Assembly (NCBI GenBank): GCA_030654805.1
Contig: JAURWR010000039.1
Span: 1 to 64,000, forward strand
Length of the DNA: 64,000 nt
Direction: 5' to 3'
From: Burkholderiaceae bacterium
Lineage (GTDB): Bacteria; Pseudomonadota; Gammaproteobacteria; Burkholderiales; Burkholderiaceae_C
Shown: positions 27,607-36,785 of the stretch, one piece after another
Position numbering within the stretch: position 1 is the stretch's first letter
Layout: each line of letters starts with the position of its first letter
Notes under the pieces: model-generated
The model's input: the letters and a program-made list of their open reading frames with translations, nothing else
Database searches by the model: none
What the model was told of the DNA's origin: nothing
Position numbers and translations under genes: made by a program

Positions 27607-28014
27607 TCAAGGCTTCAGCGTCAGCAGCCAGCTCAGCACATCGGCCTTCTCGGCCGGCGTGCATTCGCGGCCCACCACGTCGTTGCAATTGCGGCGAAAC
27701 CATTTCTCTGTTTTCGCCGTATCGGTGAAGCGCTCGGCGTTGAAGGCCGGAGCCAGTGGCGAGATCGCCTTGCCCGTCGACGCGTGCTTGCCCTGTTGGG
27801 TGGGGCTCGTGCCGTGGCACGAAGAGCAACTCCACTCGCGGCCGTGTCGGCTCGTGAAGAACGCCTGCCCGCGCTCGGGCGACGCTGCCGCACCAGCCTG
27901 GCTGCTGTAGCCGGCCAACTGGTCGGCGGGGGTGGCGGCCTGAGCGCCAGAGACCCAGCCGCAGGCACAGATCAGCCCGGCAATCAGGGTTCGAGGCAAC
28001 TTGTTCGTGTTCAT
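27607..28014 (-). CDS. DUF1924 / SHP-like monoheme cytochrome c
   Basis: Signal peptide; WSCSSCHGTSPTQQGKHASTGKAISPLAPAFNAERFTDTAKTEKWFRRNC. Confidence 0.87.
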   Translation of the reverse strand: MNTNKLPRTLIAGLICACGWVSGAQAATPADQLAGYSSQAGAAASPERGQAFFTSRHGREWSCSSCHGTSPTQQGKHASTGKAISPLAPAFNAERFTDTAKTEKWFRRNCNDVVGRECTPAEKADVLSWLLTLKP

Positions 28015-28048
28015 GACGACTCCTTGGCCGGCATCTTCGATCCCGCGT

Positions 28049-28065
28049 CTTAGGGCTTTCTTACC
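28049..28065. promoter_or_regulatory. PmrA-like tandem box (CTTAGG-N5-CTTACC)
   Basis: Two CTTA-containing hexamers with 11-bp period in the divergent intergenic region upstream of the SHP-like gene and a 54-aa ORF. Confidence 0.4.
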
Positions 28066-28153
28066 GTGAACCGCGCCACCTCATCAGGCGCCCATAAGGC
28101 TGAAGACGCAGTCTTGGTGCCTTCCATCGCTTGCGCCGCAAGGCTCCATCTCC

Positions 28154-28318
28154 ATGCACACCTCACTGAAAAACTTCATGCGCCAGTTCACCGCCGTTGT
28201 GCTCATGTCGCTGGTTCCGGTCGCCCTGGTGGCGTTCCTGTCGATCCCGTTCACCCTGGGTCACCATCCGGGAGAGTCCCAGGCTCAGGCGGTCGTGACA
28301 CTGGATCACGAGGCCTGA
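28154..28318 (+). CDS. Small single-TM peptide (54 aa)
   Basis: MHTSLKNFMRQFTAVVLMSLVPVALVAFLSIPFTLGHHPGESQAQAVVTLDHEA; hydrophobic helix; below ORF-track cutoff. Confidence 0.5.
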   Translation: MHTSLKNFMRQFTAVVLMSLVPVALVAFLSIPFTLGHHPGESQAQAVVTLDHEA

Positions 28319-28453
28319 AGACGCGCAGACCCGCCCGACCCCGCGCCTGCGATCTGTCAGGATCGGTGTCGCCGAGGCCGGGTACGCTGGTCGGGCACGA
28401 TGTCTGCGTCGACCCGACGCGATTCACCGTTCCAATGCACCGAGCCGGACCCC

Positions 28454-29413
28454 ATGCAGTTCTCCACCTTTTCAGACGATCCCGACCACAACCCCTACCC
28501 GCCAGCCGAGCGCGCGGCGGCCGCTGCACGCAGCACCTGGGTCAGCGTGGGCGTCAACCTGCTGCTGACCATCAGCCAGATCGCGATCGGCATCATCTCG
28601 AAGTCACAGGGACTGATCGCCGACGGAATCCACTCGATGTCCGATCTGGTGGCCGACTTCGTCGTGCTGTTCGCGGGCCACCACAGCCGCAAGGACGCCG
28701 ACGACGATCATCCGTACGGCCACCAGCGTTTCGAGACCGCCGCTTCCCTGGCGCTTGGCGGGCTGCTGATGGCCGTCGGCATCGGCATGCTGTGGTCGGC
28801 CTTCCACAAGATTCAGACCCCCGAGGCCGTGGCCACGGTGCACGGGATCGCCCTGTGGGCCGCTGGCGGTGCACTGATCGCAAAGGAACTGCTGTTCAGA
28901 TACATGCTGGCTGTGGCCAAGCGGGTGAAGTCCAGCATGCTGGTCGCCAACGCCTGGCATGCCCGGTCGGATGCGGCGTCATCGCTGGTGGTCGGCGTCG
29001 GCATCGCCGGCAACCTGGCCGGCTACCCGATCCTCGACCCGATCGCGGCGCTGATCGTCGGCTGCATGGTCACCAAGATGGGCTGGACCTTCGGGTGGGA
29101 TGCGCTGCACGATCTGATGGACCGGTCGATCGATGACCAGGAGGTCGCGGCCATTCGCCAGACGCTGGCCGCGACCCGAGGCGTCAGCGACGTGCATGAC
29201 GTGCGCACGCGCAAGATGGGCGACATGATCGTGGTCGACGCCCACATCGAGGTCGATGCGGCACTCACCGTGGAGCAGGGGCACGACATCGCGGTGGAGG
29301 CACGCCAGCGCGTCATGCAACGGCACCGGGTGCTGAACATGATGACCCACGTGGATCCATGGCGGCGGCCGGACCTGGATCACGCCATTTCTCCCGGGCA
29401 CAGCACATCCTGA
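28454..29413 (+). CDS. Cation diffusion facilitator family transporter
   Basis: LIADGIHSMSDLVADFVVL, HSRKDADDDHPYGHQRFE, NAWHARSDAASSL. Confidence 0.93.
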   Translation: MQFSTFSDDPDHNPYPPAERAAAAARSTWVSVGVNLLLTISQIAIGIISKSQGLIADGIHSMSDLVADFVVLFAGHHSRKDADDDHPYGHQRFETAASLALGGLLMAVGIGMLWSAFHKIQTPEAVATVHGIALWAAGGALIAKELLFRYMLAVAKRVKSSMLVANAWHARSDAASSLVVGVGIAGNLAGYPILDPIAALIVGCMVTKMGWTFGWDALHDLMDRSIDDQEVAAIRQTLAATRGVSDVHDVRTRKMGDMIVVDAHIEVDAALTVEQGHDIAVEARQRVMQRHRVLNMMTHVDPWRRPDLDHAISPGHSTS

Positions 29414-29420
29414 TTCGCAG

Positions 29421-29434
29421 TTGACCAAGGTCAA
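29421..29434. promoter_or_regulatory. FNR/Dnr-type box
   Basis: TTGACCAAGGTCAA, perfect TTGAC-N4-GTCAA palindrome, 91 bp upstream of the 29526 start. Confidence 0.6.
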
Positions 29435-29525
29435 TAGGTGAATCGCGGGCGGTGCTGACACTCGGTCCGGCCCTACGTCCTGACTGCGACCCGAGAACCA
29501 CCCATGAAGCCGGCCCTGGCAGGTC

Positions 29526-30761
29526 ATGACCGCCCCTGAACTGCTGGCCCTCATCTGCGCAACCCTGCTGCTGCAGATCTTGGGAGGAGTGGGCGTGATG
29601 GTGTGGCGTAAACGTCGCTGGGTGAAGTCGACTCCCGAGACATCGGCTGAGAATGAGATGCCCGTGTCGGCTGGTGCCTGGCAGGGCTGGCGCGATTTCC
29701 GGGTGGCGCGCCGCGAGTTCGAGGATGCTGCCCGCTCGCAGTGCTCCTTCTTCCTGGAGCCGGCCGACGGGCAGCCACTTCCCGCCTTCAAGCCCGGTCA
29801 GTTCCTGACGTTCTCGCTGCGAGTCTCGGGCGATGCGGCGCCCGCGCGTACGGTCACGCGCTGCTATTCGCTGTCGGATCGGCCCGATCCGGCGCACTAC
29901 CGCATCACCGTCAAACGGGTGTCTGCACCGGCCGACCAGCCGGAATTGCCGCCCGGGGTGTCGTCGACATACCTGCACGATCAAGTCCGGGAGGGCGACG
30001 TACTGTCGGTGAAGACTCCCGCCGGTCAGTTCTTCATCGACTCCGACCCCAGCATCCCGGCGGTGCTGATTGCGGGCGGCATCGGCATCACTCCGGTGAT
30101 GAGCATGCTGCGCTGGTGCCTGATGGAACAGCCGCAACGTGAGGTGCATCTCTACTACGGCCTGCGTCGCAGCGACGAGCATGCATTCAAGTCGCAACTG
30201 GAATCGACGGCCGAAGCCCACGCCAGGTTTCATCTGAACGTGGTCTACAGCCGCCCGACCGCAGACGATGTCGAGGGCCGCGACTACCAGCACGCCGGCC
30301 ACATCGATGTCGACCTGCTGCGCCGCACCCTTCCACACGGACGGCATCGCTTTTTCGTGTGCGGCCCGCCGGCGATGATGAACAGCCTGGTCCCGGCGCT
30401 GGCCGAATGGGGCGTGGCACGCGAGGACATCCACCACGAAGCCTTCGGTCCGGCCGCGCCACGCGGCGCACCGAGTTCCCCAGGCGTGGCAGCGAACGCC
30501 GCAGAGTCGATCGAGATCCGGTTCGCGCAGGCCAGACGCACCCTGATCTGGACCGGCCAGGACGCGTCCCTGCTCGATTTCGCGGAACGCAACGGCGTGG
30601 CCGTCGAATCCGGTTGCCGATCCGGGAGCTGCGGCAGCTGCGAAACGAAGCTGGTCAGCGGCGAGGTGCGATACGCCGACACCCCCGACCACGACATCGC
30701 CCACGGCCATTGCCTGCTTTGCGTCGGCACGCCGGCCTCCCCGCTGGTGCTGGACGCATGA
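29526..30761 (+). CDS. Membrane-anchored FAD/NAD(P) oxidoreductase with C-terminal 2Fe-2S ferredoxin domain
   Basis: RCYSLSD, GGIGITPVMSML, FVCGPPAMM, CRSGSCGSCETKLVSG...C. Confidence 0.9.
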   Translation: MTAPELLALICATLLLQILGGVGVMVWRKRRWVKSTPETSAENEMPVSAGAWQGWRDFRVARREFEDAARSQCSFFLEPADGQPLPAFKPGQFLTFSLRVSGDAAPARTVTRCYSLSDRPDPAHYRITVKRVSAPADQPELPPGVSSTYLHDQVREGDVLSVKTPAGQFFIDSDPSIPAVLIAGGIGITPVMSMLRWCLMEQPQREVHLYYGLRRSDEHAFKSQLESTAEAHARFHLNVVYSRPTADDVEGRDYQHAGHIDVDLLRRTLPHGRHRFFVCGPPAMMNSLVPALAEWGVAREDIHHEAFGPAAPRGAPSSPGVAANAAESIEIRFAQARRTLIWTGQDASLLDFAERNGVAVESGCRSGSCGSCETKLVSGEVRYADTPDHDIAHGHCLLCVGTPASPLVLDA

Positions 30762-31345
30762 CCTCGATGAAGGCCCGCCTGATCAGCCGCGAAGTTCTGC
30801 CCTTCATGCTGGCGTTCGCCGCACTGGGCGCTTCGGCACTGCTGATCGACGGCATCCTCCACCTGCTCGACGCGGTCTGGATCGGGCGCTACCTCGGGAT
30901 TCCCGGCACCCTGCTGATCATCGGCTCGTTCGGCTACTCGATGCGCAAGCGCAAGCTCATCAGCAGCGGGCAACCTGCGACGCTGCTGCGCCTGCATGAG
31001 CGCATGGCCTGGACGGGTTCATTGCTGGTGCTGGTGCATGCGGGCATCCACTTCAACGCGATCCTCGGCTGGCTGGCGGTGTGGGCCATGGGCATAAACG
31101 TCGCAAGCGGTCTCGTCGGCAAGTACCTCCTCAAACGTTCGAGGCGGCGACTCGAGGAGGCGCGGCAGACCATGCAGCAGCAAGGTCTTTCAGTCGACGC
31201 CCTCGAGGATCGGCTTTACTGGGACAGCCTGACCTTCGATGCGGTCAAGCAGTGGCGGGTCATCCACCTCCCGATCTCGCTGGCCTTTGCGGTGCTGGCA
31301 GTGGCCCACATCGTCGCCATCTTCCTGTTCTGGGGCTGGAAATGA
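30758..31345 (+). CDS. Integral membrane cytochrome b-like protein
   Basis: Multiple TM helices with histidines (LLRLHERMAWTGSLLVLVHAGIHFNAIL, WRVIHLPISLAFAVLAVAHIVAIF); ATGA coupling both sides. Confidence 0.75.
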   Translation: MTSMKARLISREVLPFMLAFAALGASALLIDGILHLLDAVWIGRYLGIPGTLLIIGSFGYSMRKRKLISSGQPATLLRLHERMAWTGSLLVLVHAGIHFNAILGWLAVWAMGINVASGLVGKYLLKRSRRRLEEARQTMQQQGLSVDALEDRLYWDSLTFDAVKQWRVIHLPISLAFAVLAVAHIVAIFLFWGWK

Positions 31346-32211
31346 AGCGCCCGTGGTTGCTGGCCTTGATCGTGGTCAACCTGCTGGCCCTTTTGTCGCT
31401 GGTGTTCGTCTACCCGCACCTGATGATCAGCCCGGGCACCCTGGTCGGCGCGCACGCCGAACTGGCAACCGACTGCTTCGCCTGCCATGCACCGTTGCGC
31501 GGTGCATCCTCCGAACGATGCACCGCATGCCATGCAACGTCCGACATCGGCCTGCGCACCACGAAGGGCGTATCGATCGCATCCGTATCGGGCCACTTCG
31601 TGTTCCACCAGGAGCTGATCGAGCAGGACTGCATGGCCTGCCACAGCGATCACCAGGGACCGAAACTCACCCAGCGCAGCCGCAAGCCCTTCTCGCACGC
31701 GCTGCTGCGTGCCGAAACGCGGGATCGCTGCGAGTCCTGCCACACGGCACCAAAGAACAATGTGCACCGGGATCTGAAAGCGAGCTGCAGCTCATGCCAC
31801 ACCACCGCTCGATGGACCCCGGCCACCTTCAAGCACGAGCTGCTGTCCCAGTCCGTGCTGGCCGTCTGCGATGCCTGTCACAAGCCGCCCACCGACAACC
31901 TGCACCGGAAGATCACCGGCGAATGCGCGCAGTGCCACAGCCCGAAAGCCTGGAAGCCCGCAACGTTCGATCACGAAAAGCACTTCGTCCTCGACGGTGA
32001 CCACAACACTCAATGCGAGACCTGCCACACAAACAGCGACTTCAGCCGCTACACCTGCTATGGCTGTCATGAACACACACCGGCCAGGATTCGCGCAAAA
32101 CACGAGGAAGAAGGCGTCCGTGACTTTCAGAACTGCGTGAAGTGCCATCGCAGCGCCGACGCCGAGCCGGGGGACGGTGGTTCAGGCGAATCGCGTCGGC
32201 GCCGTGACTGA
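31342..32211 (+). CDS. Membrane-anchored decaheme c-type cytochrome
   Basis: Ten CXXCH motifs: CFACH, CTACH, CMACH, CESCH, CSSCH, CDACH, CAQCH, CETCH, CYGCH, CVKCH; N-terminal TM. Confidence 0.92.
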   Translation: MKRPWLLALIVVNLLALLSLVFVYPHLMISPGTLVGAHAELATDCFACHAPLRGASSERCTACHATSDIGLRTTKGVSIASVSGHFVFHQELIEQDCMACHSDHQGPKLTQRSRKPFSHALLRAETRDRCESCHTAPKNNVHRDLKASCSSCHTTARWTPATFKHELLSQSVLAVCDACHKPPTDNLHRKITGECAQCHSPKAWKPATFDHEKHFVLDGDHNTQCETCHTNSDFSRYTCYGCHEHTPARIRAKHEEEGVRDFQNCVKCHRSADAEPGDGGSGESRRRRD

Positions 32212-32357
32212 TGCAGCAGTCCGACCGGCATCGTGGATGTCGCTTCGCGAACACGCTGGTCTGGCACTGCGGCGGGTCGGAGTGCGCGGGCCCAGGCAGC
32301 GAAGCGCCGGGCGAGCGCAAGGTCAGTCTGCGGCGCTCTTGCGGGAGTGATTCGACT

Positions 32358-32918
32358 TCAGCTCCACCAATTCCACCACCTGCGCTTCGCTGCCAGGTCA
32401 GTGAGCTCTTCAAAGGGAGCGTCGTCAAACGCCGCGTTGACCTCGTCGTGACGAAACCCGGTGATTTCCTTCGCCAGGAGGAGTGGAATGTCCATGTGAA
32501 AGTGGCCGTCGAGGCTCTCGCTGTCTTGGCACTCGACGGTCTTCAGCAGCAGGTGGAACTGCTGCGGCAATTGCCCCTCGGACGACATGTTCTCCGGGTC
32601 TTCATCGCCCTGGTGCTCGACGCGCCAGATTCGTCGGCCGTCACGCCAGAGCTCTGCCGATGCGAAGTTGACGTGTTCCTCGATGGCGCAAGCCACTGCC
32701 CGGCAGCCGGCAGACAGCGCCGCCATGCTCGGAGCGCTTGCGATGCGGTGATCGCATCGCCCGGCGACGACCAGGAACCAGTTCGCAGTCAACGCGTGGC
32801 AGCCGACGCCCTTGAACGGAAAGGCACAACTCGTGGCCGTGCGGCCCAGGGACAACCGCGACAGGGCCTCCTCGGCGGAAAGCGCTTCAACGGCGACCCA
32901 GGACAGGGAGATGCCCAT
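32358..32918 (-). CDS. Conserved hypothetical protein
   Basis: MGISLSWVAVEALSAEEALSRL...GCHALTANWFLVVAGRCDHRI; coding-like composition, plus-strand overlap less plausible. Confidence 0.6.
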   Translation of the reverse strand: MGISLSWVAVEALSAEEALSRLSLGRTATSCAFPFKGVGCHALTANWFLVVAGRCDHRIASAPSMAALSAGCRAVACAIEEHVNFASAELWRDGRRIWRVEHQGDEDPENMSSEGQLPQQFHLLLKTVECQDSESLDGHFHMDIPLLLAKEITGFRHDEVNAAFDDAPFEELTDLAAKRRWWNWWS

Positions 32919-32953
32919 GTTGCTCGTGCCTGATCTGGCTTGATGAATCGGCC

Positions 32954-33367
32954 TTACCGGCCGTAGTCGTACAGCGGTTGGCCCTTGTCCACGATATGCA
33001 CAGTGAACAGCTTCAACGACGTTTCGCCCACGACAGCGAAGCCCGCGTGCTTGACGCCCCGCTGGTTCAGCAACGACGCGCCGGTGGGAATCTGGCTGGG
33101 CTCCTTGCCCGGCGCCTGGACCGTGGCGCCTTGGATGACATACACCGCCTCGGGACCGTGGTGCAGATGCAGGTCAATGGACTCCCCGGGCTGGTATTCG
33201 GCCGTCGAGACGATGACCTCCATGCCGGGTGCGCCCGCCAGATCGCTGCGTTTGCGCTCGACTCGCTGGGGAGAGTCGGTCAATGACTGCGCAAAGAAGC
33301 CGGTACCCAGACCGAAGCAGAACAGCAGGGCGCCGATCACTGACTTGGAAATGGAACTCGATTTCAT
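32954..33367 (-). CDS. Exported cupin-domain protein
   Basis: PGESIDLHLHHGPEAVYVIQGATVQAPG. Confidence 0.85.
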   Translation of the reverse strand: MKSSSISKSVIGALLFCFGLGTGFFAQSLTDSPQRVERKRSDLAGAPGMEVIVSTAEYQPGESIDLHLHHGPEAVYVIQGATVQAPGKEPSQIPTGASLLNQRGVKHAGFAVVGETSLKLFTVHIVDKGQPLYDYGR

Positions 33368-33430
33368 GTTGTCCTCTTGAGTGATTACGTGTTGACGGAC
33401 CTGGCAAGACAGAGGCGCCGACTCTTGGCT

Positions 33431-33895
33431 TCACTGATAAGTCTGACCGGCGTGCCTGAGCCAACCTGCTTCGTGGTGACCGTTCGGATCGCGATGCGTC
33501 CAGTGCACGACTCCCCCCTTGGCATTCCACTCGTACACGCCATTGAAAGCCACAGCGTCGCCTGACTTCAGGGCCTCGATTCGGGGCGCGAGATCGATGT
33601 TGTGCGCGACCAGCACGCTCTGACCGGAGGAAAGCATCAGGATGAAGCGCTGATGACGGCTGCCGTCCGTGTCGTCGGCCAGGAGCTTCGACACCACGCC
33701 CTCGCCCGTGACCTGGGTTCCGCTCTGTTTCTCATCGAAGGCACTGGGAGCTGATTCCGGGGTCCGCGTCGTCGCAGTCGACGCGGTTTCGGTAGTGACG
33801 GCAGGTGAGCCGGCCAGATTCTGAAGGCCGATGTTTCGGCCCAGCCCGACGAAGAACGCCGCAGCGACAACGATGGCAAGAAGGATTTTCTTCAT
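33431..33895 (-). CDS. DUF3465-like exported protein
   Basis: GEGVVSKLLADDTDGSRHQRFIL...VLVAHNIDLAPRIEALKSGDAVAFNGVYEWNAKGGVVHWTHRDP. Confidence 0.8.
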   Translation of the reverse strand: MKKILLAIVVAAAFFVGLGRNIGLQNLAGSPAVTTETASTATTRTPESAPSAFDEKQSGTQVTGEGVVSKLLADDTDGSRHQRFILMLSSGQSVLVAHNIDLAPRIEALKSGDAVAFNGVYEWNAKGGVVHWTHRDPNGHHEAGWLRHAGQTYQ

Positions 33896-33967
33896 GTGTT
33901 GGAGTTGACTCGATTTCCCGGGCTGCCTCGGGCAGTCACGTGGGAGGGACGGTGTTCGTCTGGTGGT

Positions 33968-34546
33968 TCACAACCTTTTTGCTTCGTGCCAGACGAGCCG
34001 CCTGTCAATGGTCTCGAACCACGAATCAAAGGCGCTTCGGTAGCCTTCGAGTGGCGGCGGAAGCTGATCGCGTGGATCTTCGCTCAACGAATACGCCATG
34101 CCTTCCACGAACCACGACGGCATGCGGAGCACCTTGAGAACCCCCAGTTGCTCACACTGGACGGAGTGAATCATCTCGTGACGCACAAGGTACGGCGTCC
34201 AGGCCCGGGGACCGACCACCGTCCCGAACTTGCCGACCGTCAAGGCAGCACGCGCCCCGAGACCGAACTTGTTCGCGCAGATCTCCGTGCTGCAAAAGAT
34301 CAAGCGAGGCTTCTTTCGCAGAGGAACAACCGTGGCGGAGACGAAATCAAATGCTTCCTCGTAGAGCGCCACGGCAGCCTGAGCCTCGTCCGGATCCTCG
34401 ACGCAAACAGACGCACTGACGCAAGACATGCCCTGCACGGTTGGAAAGACAACCCGAATCGGCTTGACGATGATCCACGCGGCCACCGGAGCAGCCACGA
34501 AAATCACCAGCGCCAGCCGCCTCAGTGAAGGCAGTTGAAGACTCAT
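33968..34546 (-). CDS. Membrane-anchored putative zincin metallopeptidase
   Basis: HEMIHSVQCEQLG...PSWFVEGMAYSLSEDPR (HExxH plus downstream EGMAY). Confidence 0.65.
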   Translation of the reverse strand: MSLQLPSLRRLALVIFVAAPVAAWIIVKPIRVVFPTVQGMSCVSASVCVEDPDEAQAAVALYEEAFDFVSATVVPLRKKPRLIFCSTEICANKFGLGARAALTVGKFGTVVGPRAWTPYLVRHEMIHSVQCEQLGVLKVLRMPSWFVEGMAYSLSEDPRDQLPPPLEGYRSAFDSWFETIDRRLVWHEAKRL

Positions 34547-34659
34547 GGCGTTTGAGCCGATCCGGTTGAGACAGCCAACGCAACGGCCACTGCATTGAGC
34601 CCGGCAAGAGCAAACAATCCCATTTCAAGCGCGAACAGCACGGGGCGCGGACGGACCAT
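34543..34659 (-). CDS. 38-aa single-TM small ORF coupled to the zincin gene
   Basis: MVRPRPVLFALEMGLFALAGLNAVAVALAVSTGSAQTP; ATGA overlap with next gene; 5 nt after PilZ stop. Confidence 0.45.
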   Translation of the reverse strand: MVRPRPVLFALEMGLFALAGLNAVAVALAVSTGSAQTP

Positions 34660-34664
34660 GACGG

Positions 34665-35015
34665 CTAGGGCCTGGTCAAGAATTGAACGATTGCCGCTGC
34701 CGTTGCTGTATCGAGGTTCACGAACTGAAGCCCAACCTTGAAGCCCTGCTCGTCACTCGCGAGAATGCTGTGCATGACTTGAACGCGGGCCTCGATGGCG
34801 GTGAAACCTTTGGGTCGCAGCGGCAGCGAGACCTTGATGGAGAACGTGGTGCCGGGTCGTGGATTTGCAGCGGCGACGATTGCCATGCCGCCCGAGCTGA
34901 TGTCGAGCGTGCGGACCTCAAATGAATCCTTCGGCGACAAGACAACCGTCGCGACACCGCGCAGATAGCATCGATCGTATTGCCGTCGATTACCGGTGGC
35001 AGGGGGCGTGGTCAT
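34665..35015 (-). CDS. PilZ domain protein
   Basis: RRQYDRCYLRGVATVVL...DISSGGMAIVA. Confidence 0.85.
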   Translation of the reverse strand: MTTPPATGNRRQYDRCYLRGVATVVLSPKDSFEVRTLDISSGGMAIVAAANPRPGTTFSIKVSLPLRPKGFTAIEARVQVMHSILASDEQGFKVGLQFVNLDTATAAAIVQFLTRP

Positions 35016-35115
35016 TCTGTTGCGGCCTCAGTTGTTATTGGAAACAGTCTTGCGACCTGACGCTGCCCTGCGCCCATTCTGAGGTGAGTCGCAGTCCCGC
35101 ACCGACTCGCACCGA

Positions 35116-35865
35116 TCACTGGACCGAGTAGCCCCCGTCGATGGCGAGCGACTGGCCGTTGATCAGACTCGACTTGTCAGAGGCCACGAACAGGATCGCC
35201 TGCGCGATCTCCTCGGGGGTCGAGGCCCGCTTGGCGGGCATGGCCGCGAGGAAGCCCGCCTTCGCGGCCTCGCTGCCACCGGTGAAGCGATCGAGCATGC
35301 CGGTCTCGACCGGGCCTGGCGACACCGCATTGACCCGCACGCCGGCGGCAGCCCCTTCGAGCGCGGCACACTTGGTCAGTCCCTCGACCGCATGCTTGCT
35401 GGCCACATAGACCGCCGCGCCGGGCATGCCGACCCGACCCAGCACCGACGACAGGTTGACGATGCTGCCGCTGCCCTGGGCCAGCATCACGCGCATCTCG
35501 TGCTTGAGGCTCAGCAGCGTGCCCAGCACGTTGGTGTCGAACGTGCCGGCATATTTCTCAGCGGATGTATCGGTGACGACGCCGGGCTGACCTTCGGTGC
35601 CGGCGTTGTTGACCGCCACATCGAGGCGGCCGAAACGCGCAACCGTTTTGTCGACGAGGTTGCGCACGTCGTCCTCGATCCGCACATCGGTCTTGACGAA
35701 TTCGGCCTCGGCGCCGAGTGAGCGCAGTTCTGCCACCAACTTGGCGCCGGCGTCATCGTGACGGCCGGAGACAACGACGCGGGCGCCTTCCTTGGCAAAG
35801 GCCAGCGCCGTGGCGCGTCCGATGCCCGCCAGGGCGCCAGTGATCAAAACGACGGGTGAGTTCAT
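35116..35865 (-). CDS. SDR family oxidoreductase
   Basis: VLITGALAGIGRATALAFAKEGARVVVSGRH, NNAG, YVASKHAVEGL, INGQSLAIDGGYSVQ. Confidence 0.93.
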   Translation of the reverse strand: MNSPVVLITGALAGIGRATALAFAKEGARVVVSGRHDDAGAKLVAELRSLGAEAEFVKTDVRIEDDVRNLVDKTVARFGRLDVAVNNAGTEGQPGVVTDTSAEKYAGTFDTNVLGTLLSLKHEMRVMLAQGSGSIVNLSSVLGRVGMPGAAVYVASKHAVEGLTKCAALEGAAAGVRVNAVSPGPVETGMLDRFTGGSEAAKAGFLAAMPAKRASTPEEIAQAILFVASDKSSLINGQSLAIDGGYSVQ

Positions 35866-36080
35866 GATGGATCCTCAAGTGTTGGTTGAACGTCGACACT
35901 AGCGCGTCAAGAAAATCGGAACTTCCGCATGCAGAAAAATCCACTGTGCTTCCAGGTCATCACGACCATTGTCATCGGCTTGTCGCTCGGCCACTTTGGC
36001 CTGGACACCGCCTCAGCCACACCCGCAGATCGGCTGGACCGCGTCGAGCAGCACATGCCGACCTCAACGGCCCGCTGAAG

Positions 36081-36329
36081 ATGAAGCAAGCCCGAAACCC
36101 GCTGCATGGCCTGACGCTGGAAGCCATCGTCACCGCACTGGTCGATCACTATGGCTGGCCCGGCCTGGGCGAGCGCATCCCGGTGCGCTGCTTCACCAGC
36201 GACCCGAACATCGCGTCGAGCCTGAAATTCCTGCGCAAGACGCCGTGGGCGCGCGAGAAGGTCGAGGGGCTGTACCTGTTCATGCTGCGCGATGTCAAAC
36301 GCGGCGCGGCGCGGTCCACCTCGACGTAA
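36081..36329 (+). CDS. VF530/DUF2132 family DNA-binding protein
   Basis: NPLHGLTLEAIVTALVDHYGWPGLGERIPVRCFTSDPNIASSLKFLRKTPWAREKVEGLYLFML. Confidence 0.87.
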   Translation: MKQARNPLHGLTLEAIVTALVDHYGWPGLGERIPVRCFTSDPNIASSLKFLRKTPWAREKVEGLYLFMLRDVKRGAARSTST

Positions 36330-36392
36330 CGGGTCGTCGGTCACCGGACGTCGCCGCTGCGGGCTCCTCAGGCGGGGCCCTAAAATCATGCC

Positions 36393-36785
36393 ATGCATCA
36401 CCGCCAGCGCGCCGCGCCGATCATTCTGTGGATGGCGCTCTTCGCATTCGTGGTTGGGGTGCTGCTCCCATCGGGCTCCCAGGCGTTCAGGAAGACCTCT
36501 GCGGACGGTTGGCTTGAGGTCTGCACCAGCTTCGGTGCCAAGTGGGTGCGTGCGAGCGATGCTCGCAGCGATTCGGACAGCCCGGTCGCCCCGGGCAGGG
36601 TCAGCCACGAACACTGCGCGTATTGCGGCATGCATGCCGGCGATCTGGCGGTGCCGCCGGCGGCCAGCTCAGGGTTCGCGCTCATCCCACTGCGTTTCGC
36701 GTTGCCCGAACGATTTCTCTCCGCGCCGCGAACCCTCTTCGCGTGGGCGCCCGCCCAGGCGCGCGCGCCACCCCAGGTCGCCTGA
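36393..36785 (+). CDS. DUF2946-like protein
   Basis: TM start; HEHCAYCGMHAGDLAVPP. Confidence 0.7.
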   Translation: MHHRQRAAPIILWMALFAFVVGVLLPSGSQAFRKTSADGWLEVCTSFGAKWVRASDARSDSDSPVAPGRVSHEHCAYCGMHAGDLAVPPAASSGFALIPLRFALPERFLSAPRTLFAWAPAQARAPPQVA

